64,000 nucleotides of DNA from positions 2,438,399 to 2,502,398 of the forward strand of contig NGZR01000007.1 in NCBI GenBank assembly GCA_002197995.1, given 5' to 3'. Source of the DNA: Gaeumannomyces sp. JS-464. Taxonomy: Eukaryota; Ascomycota; Sordariomycetes; Magnaporthales; Magnaporthaceae. This document shows, one piece after another, positions 1 through 10,164 of this stretch (position 1 is the first letter of the stretch; every line of letters starts with the position of its first letter). The notes under the pieces are model-generated. The model was not told where the DNA came from. It made no database searches and saw only the letters and a list, made by a program, of their open reading frames with translations. The translations under genes and the position numbers were made by a program.

Positions 1-1993
1 GCCTTACCATACAACAAGCTACAGGAGCTTTACGGTGGTTAGGGGTCCTTTTCGACCAAAGGCTTAATTTTAAAGCCCACGTGGAAAACAGGGCTGCAAA
101 AGCCCAAAGCGTTGCCAACCACCTCCGAAGGCTTACGAATTCGATAGGGGGGATACCGGCACATTCGGTTTACAAAGCCGTCACAACGGTTATAATCCCT
201 ACGGCTTTATACGGGGCCGAGGTATGGTATAGGGGTAAAACTAAACCACACCCGTACAAGCCGGCACAACAGCAAATTATCCGCCAAGGCCATTTAATCG
301 ATCGGGTCGATAAAGCCTTAACCGCGTCCCTTAAGGCAGTGGTCCCAGCTTGGAAAACCACACCGATAAACGCATTGCATTACGAATCCGGCATCCCAGG
401 CGCCCAGGCGCTTTTGGAACAAGCCCGCCTCCGTTTTGCGGCCCGTATAAATACGGTTCCGGAAGAACACCCCCTGGCCGCAGCGGCCAAGCCGGCCCTT
501 AACGCCCGAGGGCCTAGGGCAGGCTTACCCGGCAGGCTTGCAACCTCCTTGCAAAGGACGGCCGGACTTCTTCCGGCTTGCACCCGCCCGGCCTACCTCC
601 CTTATAAATATACGGGGCTTACGGTGGCCATACAAGAAAAGCAAGCAGCCGCTAAAGCATTTACGGCGTGGCTTTGCACCCTCCCACCCACCGACGTTAT
701 AATATATAGCGACGGGTCCAAAGCAGAGAACGGAGCAGTTGGATACGGCTGGGTAATATACCAAGCCGGCCAACGCAAACTTTCCGGGCACGGCCGGCTG
801 GCGCATCCCGCGGAAGTATTCGACGGCGAGGCGGAAGGGGCCCGGATGGGCCTCCGTAAAGCCGTTTGGAGCTTCCGCAATTGCACTTTCCACTTGTGCC
901 TCGATAACACCTCGGCGGCCAACGGCTGTTTAAGCACGGCCCCTGATAGTTCACAAGGGGCCTTTAAAGAAATCCATTGCCTTATGGATAAACACCAGGT
1001 ATACGTACGCTGGTCCCCGGGCCATATGGGAATCCCCGGAAACGAAGAGGCAGACGCCGAAGCAAAGTTGGGATCGGCCCTGCCAATACCCCAACATTTT
1101 AAACCAACGGTGGCCGGAGTAAAGGCTTTAGCCCGGAAAACGGCCCGGGACGCCCGGAACGCATGGTTTAAGGACAACTTTCCGGATCGGTATAAGGCTA
1201 TAGGCCTCCCGCCGGCACCACAACATACGCCCGAAGCGTTGCAGCTGCACCGGAGGGTACTGCAACGGCTAATAGCCGCACGCACCGGTCACGGGGATTT
1301 CGACTGGTACCACCGAAAGTTCCAGCACGAAGACGATAACCCGTGCCGCTGCGGAAGAAACAAATCCCCTTCCCACCCTGTATTTTGCAGGTTGGCTAAA
1401 ACGGCAGAAAATAAATGGCCTATAGCGGACCCCTCCCCGGCTTCCGACAGGCCCGGATATTGGAAACGGCTACTTCAAAAGCCTTTCCTTTTTGCTTCGT
1501 TCGCCGAAGCTACCAATTATTACACTATCGCTGGACGATAACAACAGGCCTAAAAAGCCCGCATACATCCTTTTCCTTGTTCTCCTACACCTTTTACCTT
1601 TTTCCTTTGTACCACCAGGACTAACAGTAGGCTCGTTGGTCCCCCGCACCTCCGGCCGGGCCCTGGGGGTCCCGAGGACCTTCCAGCCTAAAACCCGGCC
1701 CCACCCCTTTACCGGCATACTCGCCGGCCGAACGCACTACTACCACCCGCAGCGCTTTACAACGCCCTGGCGTATATATATACGCCCTACCGCCGATTGC
1801 CCGCTCACTAACAAGGAGCGCTGGAACGCGGCCCGACCTTCGTGTGCCTTCGGGTTTAATTCTGCTAGCCGCCGGATAGCAACATGTAGCCTAATGTTTA
1901 GCTTAGGTAGCGCTAGCACGTCATATGCCCCTTGGGAGGCAGGGACTGGTAGATCCCGACTTACTGACGTTAAATATACTCACTCACTCACTC
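1..1993 (+). mobile_element. LINE copy 1, 3' part, little mutated
   Basis: This is the 3' end of a non-LTR retrotransposon running off the left window edge. It holds the end of ORF2 and a 3' UTR to about 1980, followed by a short CACT-type microsatellite tail (1981-1993). The same 3' sequence recurs, heavily mutated, at about 8099-10052. Both copies share the terminal sequence ending GTTAAATATACT and then diverge, which fixes the 3' end. GC content is high and the reading frame is intact, unlike every other element in the window. The insertion lies about 400 bp upstream of the LITAF-like gene. Confidence 0.9.
3..1541 (+). CDS. LINE ORF2 C-terminal part: end of reverse transcriptase, RNase H, zinc-binding tail
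   Basis: The frame is open from base 3 to the stop at 1541, so it is 5'-partial; no internal start need be invoked. The N-terminal part shows the post-catalytic LINE signature RWLGVLFDQRLNFKAHV. An RNase H domain follows: YSDGS (Asp codon at 711), then FDGEAEG (Glu near 828-836), LDNTSA and finally GHMGIPGNEEAD, supplying the acidic catalytic residues and the His motif. The C-terminus carries a Cys/His cluster (CRCG, about 12 residues, then C) typical of fungal LINEs with RNase H. The protein would cut RNA in the RNA-DNA hybrid during target-primed reverse transcription. The open frame suggests a recent or RIP-escaped copy. Whether the 5' half is intact cannot be seen. Confidence 0.9.
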   Translation, partial: LTIQQATGALRWLGVLFDQRLNFKAHVENRAAKAQSVANHLRRLTNSIGGIPAHSVYKAVTTVIIPTALYGAEVWYRGKTKPHPYKPAQQQIIRQGHLIDRVDKALTASLKAVVPAWKTTPINALHYESGIPGAQALLEQARLRFAARINTVPEEHPLAAAAKPALNARGPRAGLPGRLATSLQRTAGLLPACTRPAYLPYKYTGLTVAIQEKQAAAKAFTAWLCTLPPTDVIIYSDGSKAENGAVGYGWVIYQAGQRKLSGHGRLAHPAEVFDGEAEGARMGLRKAVWSFRNCTFHLCLDNTSAANGCLSTAPDSSQGAFKEIHCLMDKHQVYVRWSPGHMGIPGNEEADAEAKLGSALPIPQHFKPTVAGVKALARKTARDARNAWFKDNFPDRYKAIGLPPAPQHTPEALQLHRRVLQRLIAARTGHGDFDWYHRKFQHEDDNPCRCGRNKSPSHPVFCRLAKTAENKWPIADPSPASDRPGYWKRLLQKPFLFASFAEATNYYTIAGR

Positions 1994-2394
1994 TCCCGTG
2001 TGACACAGGGCCTGGGATTGGTGGCGTCTCCTATTCAAACCTTGCGCCCAGAGGGACGCCTGGGCACGCGCCATAATCTGCGGGTGACTTGCGATAGCTG
2101 CATAGCGACGCTTTCATTGGACGCCTCGACTCGCCCCCGGCAGCCTCCGGCAATTTCCCTCCTCCTTTTACACCCTTTGGTTGCAGGATCTGCAGCTCAG
2201 CTTTGCTCAGCCCATTTCATTCCCAGGATTATGGGTAGCTAGCGAGCCCCCATTCTTTCCTTTCGTCCCCAAACTTCCTTAGCCGAAAGTCCCTCGTTGT
2301 CGACCATTAAAGTTCGTCCTCGAGCGAAACGTAGGCGCGTAGGACCTGGGACGAGCCAAATCATCAAGGCCGAGACACTTAACAATAAAGGCGC
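1994..2394 (+). promoter_or_regulatory. Upstream region of the LITAF-like gene
   Basis: No credible ORF is present. The stretch is GC-rich with pyrimidine-rich blocks (for example 2155-2175 and 2248-2280), as is common upstream of fungal start sites. The LINE 3' tail ends at its left edge, so the native promoter has only about 400 bp between the retrotransposon and the start codon. No individual factor site is claimed. Confidence 0.4.
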
Positions 2395-3086
2395 ATGGGC
2401 CAGGATCCGCAAAACCTGCCTCCGTTGCAGCCGTCCTCGGTGGACGCCGCGCCCGTCCCAACCCAGGCCATGTCGTCGACGTCGCCCAACCCCCCTATCT
2501 ATCAGCAACAGCAACCGCAGATGCAGCCGCCGTATGCCCAGCAGCCCGCGTACGGCTATCAGCCGCCGCTGCAGCAACAAAGTACCTACCCGGCGGCCGT
2601 CCAGATGGGACCGGTGCCTGTTTAAGCGCTAGGCACTGTGTTTGTCCAGCAGGGCGGCCCACAGTACCAGATGGCCACGCCGTTGGCCGCGCTAAACCAG
2701 GGGCCCGCCCCGGTCGACTGTCCGTCCTGTGGCCAGCGGGCGATGACGGCGGTGACCTACGAGGCCGGCGGCACGACGCAGTAAGTGCTCGCGGGAGCTC
2801 GTAGCTGTTCGCGATAGCTGACAACGCGTGTCATTTAGTGCGTGGGCTGCTATTCTCTGCTTCTGCTTCTGTCTTGGCTGTATACCGTACCTTATGACGA
2901 GCATGAAGGACATGGGACACCGATGTTCGAAAGTGAGATTTCCCCATCCCCCCCCCCTTTTTTTTTTTTTTTTTTTTGCGCCGGTGTATTTATGGGTGCT
3001 AACTTTGTGATTTCAACTCGCAGTGCGGAGTCCTTCTTGCTACCTGGCACCGCAGCGGCCACACGCAAGTACATATTGCTGGATGA
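2395..3086 (+). CDS. LITAF-domain (LPS-induced TNF-alpha factor-like) protein, three exons, with in-frame TAA
   Basis: Exons are 2395-2780, 2839-2932 and 3024-3086, separated by introns of 58 and 91 bp with GTAAGT and GTGAGA donors and TAG and CAG acceptors; GCTGAC and GCTAAC serve as likely branch sites. The joined frame gives 180 codons: a Pro/Gln/Tyr-rich N-terminus, then a LITAF zinc ribbon with C109-x2-C112, a hydrophobic cysteine-rich segment (AWAAILCFCFCLGCIPYL) and H156-x-C158-x2-C161 (HRCSKCG). LITAF proteins are small peripheral membrane proteins of endosomal/lysosomal or plasma membranes. Codon 77 (2623-2625) is TAA, reading as CAA-to-TAA, a RIP-type change. Alternatively a 51-bp in-frame intron (2582-2632) could remove it, but it lacks a good branch site. 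ATG 2470 is an alternative start. Family call is strong; integrity is uncertain. Confidence 0.85.
2948..2977 (+). repeat. Homopolymer C10-T20 tract inside intron 2
   Basis: Ten C residues (2948-2957) are followed by twenty T residues (2958-2977), just after the donor of the second LITAF intron and well before its branch site. Such tracts are prone to length variation and sequencing error. It may be the scar of a short insertion, or simply an intronic polypyrimidine run. Confidence 0.9.
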
Positions 3087-3309
3087 AACGGTAGAAGGTG
3101 GAGGTTGCCGAGACATGGAAGATATTCATCGAAACCCATAGCAGACGTTTTTAGGAGGATTATTAATTGCCAAGCTAGATGGGCGACCATTTCAGTTTCT
3201 CCGTCCCAATCACAGCAGCATGCATCGTTTCCACGCCAGCCGGTAGTGTTAGTGCTTACAATACCTACGGCTTACAGGGCTTTGTCGATGGGCTCTTTAT
3301 AATCCTTAA
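3087..3309. other. Intergenic stretch after the LITAF-like gene
   Basis: This interval holds the probable 3' UTR of the LITAF-like gene and the run-in to the NLR relic. I see no conserved domain or structured RNA in it. Confidence 0.5.
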
Positions 3310-3745
3310 TTTGTGTAATGGCGACACGCTCCCGGAAGCTACCTGCTTTGGGTTAAGAGCAATCCAGGTAAGGATAAGATAATGCTGCTCGGCGGCATTG
3401 TCGACGAACTATGCCGGGAGATGAAAAAGTGGAACTCGTACCGGTCTGCTGTCCTTGGGCTGTTAAGCGGCCGACAAGGACCTTTAGCACACCACCGCCG
3501 TGCTCCGCAGCCTCCCGTACCCACTTGTCGACAAGCGGCTGGTGTCGGCATCGGTCGATAACACCGTCCGGCTCTGGGATGTGGTTTTTGGCCGCTGCAT
3601 TAAAAAGCTCAAAGGCTATAGCGGCTCGGTCCGGTCCGTCCCGTTCTCATCCGACGGTACGAAGCTGGCGTCGGCATCGAGCCACAACACCGTCCGGCTT
3701 TGGGAAGCTACCTTTGGCCTGTCAAAGCCGGTAAAGGGTTATTGA
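3310..3745 (+). pseudogene. NACHT-WD40 NLR-like relic (HET-E type)
   Basis: Two conserved NLR parts are fused with the middle missing. From 3310 one frame reads FV*WRHAPGSYLLWVK followed by a P-loop (SNPGKDKIMLLGGIVDEL), matching the start of a NACHT domain, where GxPGKGKT is expected; the Thr/Ser of the Walker A motif is Ile here. Its TAA at 3316-3318 lies where family members often have Gln. From 3500, in another frame, two WD40 blades follow (LVSASVDNTVRLWD; SSDGTKLASASSHNTVRLWE), ending at a stop at 3745. The NACHT body and most blades are deleted. Intact family members act in fungal heterokaryon incompatibility and immunity. This copy is dead. Confidence 0.85.
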
Positions 3746-3949
3746 AAAGTGGTGGTAAAAGGTTGTATTCAGTAGTAGCAGAGGCCCGGCAAGGCCGGTG
3801 CGGGGTAGTCCTTAAGTCTTTCGAGAATAGCTCTGGGCGAAGCATTTTTGCGTTGTTATAAGTAACCTTCCTCGAATTCACCAATTTTTGGCATTGCGCT
3901 GTTAGTGCACACTGCCAAATTGCATACAAATCCTTAACACCCGCCGATT
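3746..3949. other. Unassigned stretch between NLR relic and LINE copy 2
   Basis: There is no recognised coding sequence. The 5' boundary of LINE copy 2 must lie near its right end, but I found no target-site duplication to place it exactly. Confidence 0.4.
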
Positions 3950-4000
3950 AGCGACCTAACACCAATAACCACGCCCGCCAAAAGCGCTAGCGACGGCAAC

Positions 4001-5848
4001 ATGCCGTTGCTAACAGCCCCCCCTTCGGCCAATAGGGTGGCGCGCGCCCTCCTCGTCGGCCTAACGGCCCGGAGGAACGCGTCGCTGCCACCCGGGCCCC
4101 CCGCGCGTTAGCGCACCCGATTACGCCGTCCCCGTTACGAAATTAGCAACACCTAACAGGGCCCGATTAAGGCCAGGAAGGCTCCCACGACGGCAGCACC
4201 GGCACAGGTGCCCCTCCCCCCTCCCCCAACGCCGGCGCACGCGCTTACTTGTCGGGTCGGCCGCGGCGGCCGCGGAGGAAATTATTGCGAGTTACAGCCG
4301 CAAATAATAACAAACGGCCCTAATTTGCGCTACGCTAGCCCGATTTATCGACGCCGGTATTGCTTCCCTTTTAGCGAAAGCAATCCCCGAAGCCAACGGC
4401 TGGAAAGATTGTTTTATCGAATACGTTAAACAAGCTTTTTTCGGCTTACCTACGCCGGCCGAAAAGGAAAAAAGCTTATACGGGGCCCGGAACCCCCGTA
4501 ACGCGCGCTTTTGGCCACCTACGCGTCGGTGGCCCGGGAGGGCCACTAACAACCCCAACAACCCGCACAAGCTTTTCGAAGCCGTACGCTTTAAACCACC
4601 CGGGCACCCCGCTTATTAATAGGCTTTAAAGCCGACTTTCGGGTGTTCGTTAAAATCCCGGAAAAACGGCAAGCTTAAGCTAACTAACAAACGGGCTTTA
4701 GCATTCGCAAAGCTTTTGCTAATAGTAAAAACCTGCCGTTTACGACGGCCGACGTTTTAAAAGCGTACCGATCTTTACCAAGTTCGTATTAAAAGCAAAA
4801 ACGGCCGATATTTAAAGCCGGTTTTTGCAATACCAATTCGAATTAAGCCGTTTATATAACGCCGAAAGGATTAAAAAGCCCGAAATTTAATATAATTATG
4901 TAATTTCCGGCTGCTTTACTTTTTTAATTAACGGTTTTAAATAATACGTCCCGGTATCGAATAAATTGGTTCGAAAAAAAGTAAAAGCTTAAATAAAGCA
5001 TAAACCGGTAAACGTTAAGCCTTTTAAAACCGGCGTTAACCATTAAAAAGCGTATATCGTAAATTATATCCCTTTATACGCAAATGGCCGGGTTTAAACT
5101 TTAAAAAATTACTTTTTTTTTACGCCGCGTACAACGATACCCGCCGGTTATCCAGCACATTTTTAACTGCCACGGTTTTCATATGGCCCGCAATTACGCC
5201 CGGGCCGATAAATGCTTTCGATGCGGGAAAATAAACGACGACCGGCACGTACAACCGTGTACGGCCCTTTCGCAATGCGCGAACTGCTCGGGCCCGTATT
5301 TAGCCGACCACCCGAATTGTTTTATAAAGCCCGTACGGGTAAACGAAATGCTAAAGCATTTAACTCGTAAGGAAAAAAGCGCGGTTAGGAAATTAAAAGC
5401 ATAAACGTACCGGGCGGCGGTAAAAAAGGTAAAAACCGCCGTTGCCGCCGTTACCGCCGCGGCCGCCGCGGCCGTCGTTACCGCTACCGCTAACGCCCTT
5501 TTTGCAACCGCGGTTATTACGGACAATTCCGTTATAACCGCTACCGCTAATGCTAATCCCGCGGCCGGTACCGGCAACGCCGCTGCTTTCGCTACCCCCG
5601 CCGCCGCCGCCGTTCCTGCCGCTGCTGCTACCGCCGACGTTGTTAAAAAAAGCCCGGCAAATTCGCCGGCCTTCGAAAGCGCGGCCCGTACGGCCGATAA
5701 AGAAAAGCACTTTGCTAAAAAACTTAAAGTTAGTTTTAACAACCAATACGAAGTATTAGCGGATATAGAATTGGACTTTCCCGAGCCCGAAAAGGTTATC
5801 GAAATAACCGGAAACCTTTCGGAGGAAATTAACGGTACCGCCGGCTAA
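4001..5848 (+). pseudogene. LINE copy 2 ORF1 (gag-like, zinc knuckle)
   Basis: A probable start ATG at 4001 opens a Pro/Ala/Arg-rich N-terminus interrupted by TAG. Further on, a conserved stretch reads EANGWKDCFIEYVKQAFFG at about 4390-4450. An intact window at 5183-5404 carries Cys/His motifs (CFRCG, about 15 residues, C, then CANC and a later HxxC) typical of LINE nucleocapsid-like ORF1. Downstream is an Ala-rich tail (about 5410-5640) and an acidic end (DIELDFPEPEKV), with a stop at 5846. ORF1 proteins bind element RNA. Many TAA/TAG codons and frame breaks make it non-functional. Confidence 0.75.
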
Positions 5849-5899
5849 CAACTTTAAAGCTAAAACCCCTAATATATTAACGCCGCTTTTACGTATGCT

Positions 5900-8800
5900 A
5901 GTAGCTAACCAAATATAACAAACGCATGGTAATAGCACCCGGCGTTTAGGGCTTCGCTTTAAACGCCGTACTTTAACCGCCGTTTAAACGAACGTTCGAC
6001 GTAATTAGGAAACGGGAACTATTTTACTTTAACTATTTTAAAGCTAAAATATCGACGTGGTGCTAATGCAAAAGCCTTTTAACGCGTGGAAAAAAAAGCT
6101 TATACTTTGCACCCACCCGTTGTACGAGTTATTTATTCCGGTAAATAGCTAGCACGATTACCAAACCAAGCTTTAAGTAATAACTTACGTACGAAAAAAC
6201 CCGGGGTTTCGGCTCGTAGCGAACCGGCCGGCAAGCAGCACCCGGGATATCCTTTAGCTTACTGTCGCCGGGTGCACTTTCGTTAACGTATATAAGCTTT
6301 TAAAAAACCTTTTGAAACTTTCGTTAAACTTTTTACTACGTTAGCGTTTAACGGCAAAATGCATTATAATTGGGAACTTTAACGCAAGGTTCCCGGCGTG
6401 GGATTCGTTAAAAGTAATAAGAATAAAGGCCAAAATATAACCCAATAAGCTAATATTTATAACCTTTTTTTATTTACTAATTTAAGCTAACTTACGCATA
6501 ACGATAAAAGCGTTTTAAATTTTACCTTTTTTAACGCCCTTTTAGCAATAGCGGAAATCGACCTTTTGTTAACAACCGATTCGAACTACCGCTTAATACG
6601 GATCGAGGTTTTTAAACTTAATAACTCCGTTCCGGACTGCCGGCGTATTACGCTACCAAACGATAAACTACCGATTTTCGCAAACGCGGTAACAACGGGG
6701 GCCGGCAGCTTGCCGCCATTTTTAAATCCAGGCATTACGAATTACCTGGATAAAACGGCCGAAACATTAACAAACCTGTTAAAAAATGCGCTAATAGCTT
6801 TTAGCCGGGGTTTAAAGCTAAAAGAAAAAGCCAACTTTAATAAAACGAAAAGTACGTTAACGTTTAACAAACCTCGCAAAAGCTATGGGAAACGGCGGGC
6901 TTTTTACGGCCGAAACCCGTGCTTTAAAAGCAACGGTTTGGACGGCTAAAAAACAGCATTAAGCTAGCGTGCTGGAAAAAGTGGATTTTTCGAAAGCGCT
7001 ATACCGTGCTATAAAATGGCATAAACTTATACCCGTTATACGGCTTCCCCCGTTAAATGTTAACGAGGAGTTTATAATAGCTTTAAACGATAAAACGAAA
7101 GCATTAAATCGCAAAATCCTCCGTAAATTTACGGCGGAAAACGATTTACAAAAAAACCCGTTATAGCAAAAGGCTACCCAAAGGACCGCACAAATCCCGT
7201 AGGACTTTTACGTCCTTTTAAAGGAATGCCGGAAATGCATTATCGGCACGGCAAACACGGCTTCGGGCGTCGACTTTTTAACGGTTAAGCTGCTTATAAC
7301 GGTTTGGCCGGCAATAAAAAAATACGTTAAAGCCTTTTTCGAAGCTTGTTTTAAAACCGGGCACCCCGGCCTTTTCCGCATAGCGGAAGTGTTATGCTAA
7401 AAAAGCCGAATAAAACGGATATAACGGACCCAAAATCCTACCGCCCGATAGCTTTGCTTTCGTGCTTAAGGAAAAGGCTGGAACGGCTAATAGCTTCGCG
7501 AATGGCGTTCCTCGCATTATAATACGGGCTTATAGCCCGCAATACGCCGGGGTTACCCCGAAAAAGGCCGCTATCGATTTAACGGCATGCGTAGCCCACG
7601 AGGTAAAACGGGCTTTCCAAAAGCATAAATCGACCGCCCTCGTTATTATAAATGTATAAAAGGCTTTCGACGCCGTACTTCGCTAAAAGCTTTTTCGGAA
7701 ACTTTTAAAGCAAAGCTGGATTTAACATTAATACGATAGGTATTATCTTTTGCAAGAAATAGGGTGGTTAAAATGCGTTTAAAAAACGCCGCGACACTTT
7801 TTTTTTCTTTAAATTGCGAGTTACCTTAAAAGTTACCGGCGTTACCGGTCCTATTTATACTTTACATAGTTAAAATCCTACCTAAAGCAAAAGCGGTTAA
7901 ATACGGATACGCGAACGATATAAGCATTTGCGTAACGGGTAGCACTTCGAAAAAGTGCTCCCGTAAAACAAAGGGTTACGGTTACGGAAATCTTACGTTA
8001 AGGCAGGGCTAATAAGGTTGCTTTTAACCCGAGGAAGTGCGAACTTATGCATTTTTCTAAACGGAAAAACCTTATAACCTTAGCGGTTACGGTAAAAGCC
8101 TTACCATATAACAAGCTATAAAAGTTTTACGGTAGTTAAAAGTCCTTTTTAATTAACGGCTTAATTTTAAAACCCACGTCGATAATAGGGCTGCAAAGCT
8201 TAAAGCGTTACTAACCACTTTCGGAAGTTTACGAACTCGATAAAAGGGATACCGGCACATTTAGTACATAAAGCCGTTACGACGGTTATAATCCCTACGG
8301 TTTTATACGAAGCCGAGGTGTGGTATAAAGGCAAAACCAAACCACACCCGTATAAACCAGCATAATAGCAATATATCCGCCAAAAGCCATTTAATCGAAC
8401 GGGTAAATAAAGCTTTAACCGCGTTTTTTCGGGCAATGGTTCCGGCTTGGAAAACCGCACCGATAAACGCTTTGTATTACGAATCCGGCATTTTAAACGC
8501 TTAGGCGCTTTTAAAACAAGCCCGCTTTCGTTCGCGGCCCGTATAAATACGGTTCCGGAAAAATCACCCCTTAACCGTAGCGGCTAAACCAGCTTTTAAC
8601 GCCCGAAAGTTTAAGGCAGGCTTACCCGGCAAGTTTGCGACCTTTTTGCCAAAAACGGCCGGACTTTTTCCGGCTTGCACCCGCCCGGCCTACCTCCCGT
8701 ATAAATATACGAGGCTTACGGTGGCTAATAAAAAAAGCCCGCAACCGCAAAGCTTTTATAGCGTGGCTTCGCACTTTTTTATTTACCGACGTTATAATAT

Positions 8801-9638
8801 ATAACGACGGGTTTAAAGCAAAAAACGGCGGGCAGTTAAATACGGCTGGGTAATATACTAAGCCGGCTAACGCAAATTTTCCGGGCACGGCCGGTTAGCG
8901 CATTCGGCGGAAGTATTCGACGGCGAAGCGGAAAGGGCCCGAATGGGCCTCCGTAAAGCCGTTTAGAGCTTTTCGCAATTGCACTTTCCACTTGTGCCTC
9001 GATAACACTTTAACGGCTAACGGCTGTTTAAAACGGCTTTTAATAGTTTACAAAAGGCTTTTAAAAAAATTTATTACCTTATAAATAAACATTAAGTATG
9101 CGTACGTTAATCCCCGAGTTATATAAAATCCTCGGAAACGAAAAGGCAAACGTTAAAGCAAAGTTGGGATTGGCTTTGCCAATACCTTAACATTTTAAAC
9201 TAACGGTGGCCGGAATAAAAGCTTTAACCCGGAAAACAACCCGGGACGCCCGGAACGCATAGTTTTAAAAACAACTTTCCGGATCGGTATAAGGCTATAA
9301 GCTTTCCGCCGGTATTACAACCCACGACCGAAGCGTTGCAATTATACCGAAAGGTATTACAACGGCTAATAACCGCACGCACCGGCCACGGGGATTTCGA
9401 TTGGTATTACCGAAAGTTTTAACACGAAAACGATAACCCGTGCCGCTGCGGAAAAAACAAATCCCCTTTCCACTTTGTATTTTACAGGTTAGCTAAAACG
9501 GCAAAAAACAAATGGCTTATAGCGGACCCTCCCCCGGCTTTCGATAAGCCCGAATATTGGAAACGGCTTTTCCAAAAGCCCTCCTTTTTTGCTTCGTTCG
9601 TTAAAGCCACCAACTATTACACTATCGCCGAACGATAA
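5900..9638 (+). pseudogene. LINE copy 2 ORF2 (endonuclease, reverse transcriptase, RNase H)
   Basis: Domains in order: EEP endonuclease (about 5990-6420) with IIIGNFNARFPAWD, where the expected GDFN Asp is Asn; reverse transcriptase (about 7390-8050) with KSYRPIALLSCLRK, then AFDAVL and YAND at 7908-7919, where YADD is expected; RNase H (about 8780-9200, YNDGF at the DGS position); and the C-terminal Cys cluster near 9440-9490. The stop corresponds to base 1541 of copy 1. Both catalytic Asp-to-Asn changes are single G-to-A transitions. The frame is broken throughout by TAA/TAG and indels, so the copy is inactive. Confidence 0.85.
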
Positions 9639-10075
9639 CAACAAAGCTTAAAAAGCCTATACATAACCTTTTCCTTTGTACTATTAGGATTAACAATAGG
9701 CTCGTTAATCCCCCGCACTTTAAGCCGGGCTTAAAAGAGGTCCCGAAAACCCCCTCCCCCGCCTAAACCCGGCTTTACCCCTTTTCCGGCATACCCGCCG
9801 GCTAACAGCATTACTACCACCCGTAGCGCTTTACAACGCCCCGGCGTATTTTTACGCCCTATTGTCGATTGCCCGCTTACTAACAAGGAGCGCCGGAATG
9901 CGGCTCGACCTTCGTATGCCTTCGGGTTTAATTTGTTAGCCGTTTTAATAGCAGCATATAGCTTAGTGTTAAGCTTAGGTAACGCTAGCACGTTATATGC
10001 CCCTTGGGAGGCAAAGACTGGTAAATCCCGATTTACTGACGTTAAATATACTCTTTTTTTCTTTTTTTTCTTTTT

Positions 10076-10164
10076 GCGTTGTTGTAATAAGATTTGCTTG
10101 TTCGGAAAGCCGCACAATCGCTCGAAGATAACCATTCCAAACCACTAAATGTTAACGGCTGCCG
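10076..10164. other. Short flank between LINE copy 2 tail and the kinase relic
   Basis: It holds no recognised gene. It is possibly host sequence downstream of the kinase relic that was the LINE target. Confidence 0.3.

Larger units (their letters stand above)
3950..10075 (+). mobile_element. LINE copy 2, near full-length, heavily RIP-mutated
   Basis: This is the same family as copy 1. Its last 1.95 kb (8099-10052) aligns base for base with 1-1980, differing mainly by C-to-T and G-to-A. It retains ORF1 with a zinc-knuckle region, an apurinic-like endonuclease, reverse transcriptase, RNase H and a T-rich 3' tail (10053-10075). The first 300-400 bp are GC-rich and little mutated, whereas the interior is strongly AT-shifted. 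The left boundary is approximate. The element lies in the same orientation as copy 1, and the two flank the LITAF-like gene and the NLR relic. Confidence 0.85.

Noticed and set aside
602..1285. 227-residue minus-strand open frame across the LINE RNase H region
   Set aside because: It is a shadow of the ORF2 frame in GC-rich DNA. The plus strand carries all RNase H motifs and the minus product has no recognisable domain.
3500..3745. Small standalone WD40 gene
   Set aside because: There are only two blades, no start context, and a NACHT P-loop fragment directly upstream in another frame; it is better read as part of an NLR relic.
5194..5742. Minus-strand frame of 182 residues, alanine/valine-rich
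   Set aside because: It is the complement of the Ala-rich tail and zinc-knuckle region of LINE ORF1, where GCC/GCT repeats keep several frames open.
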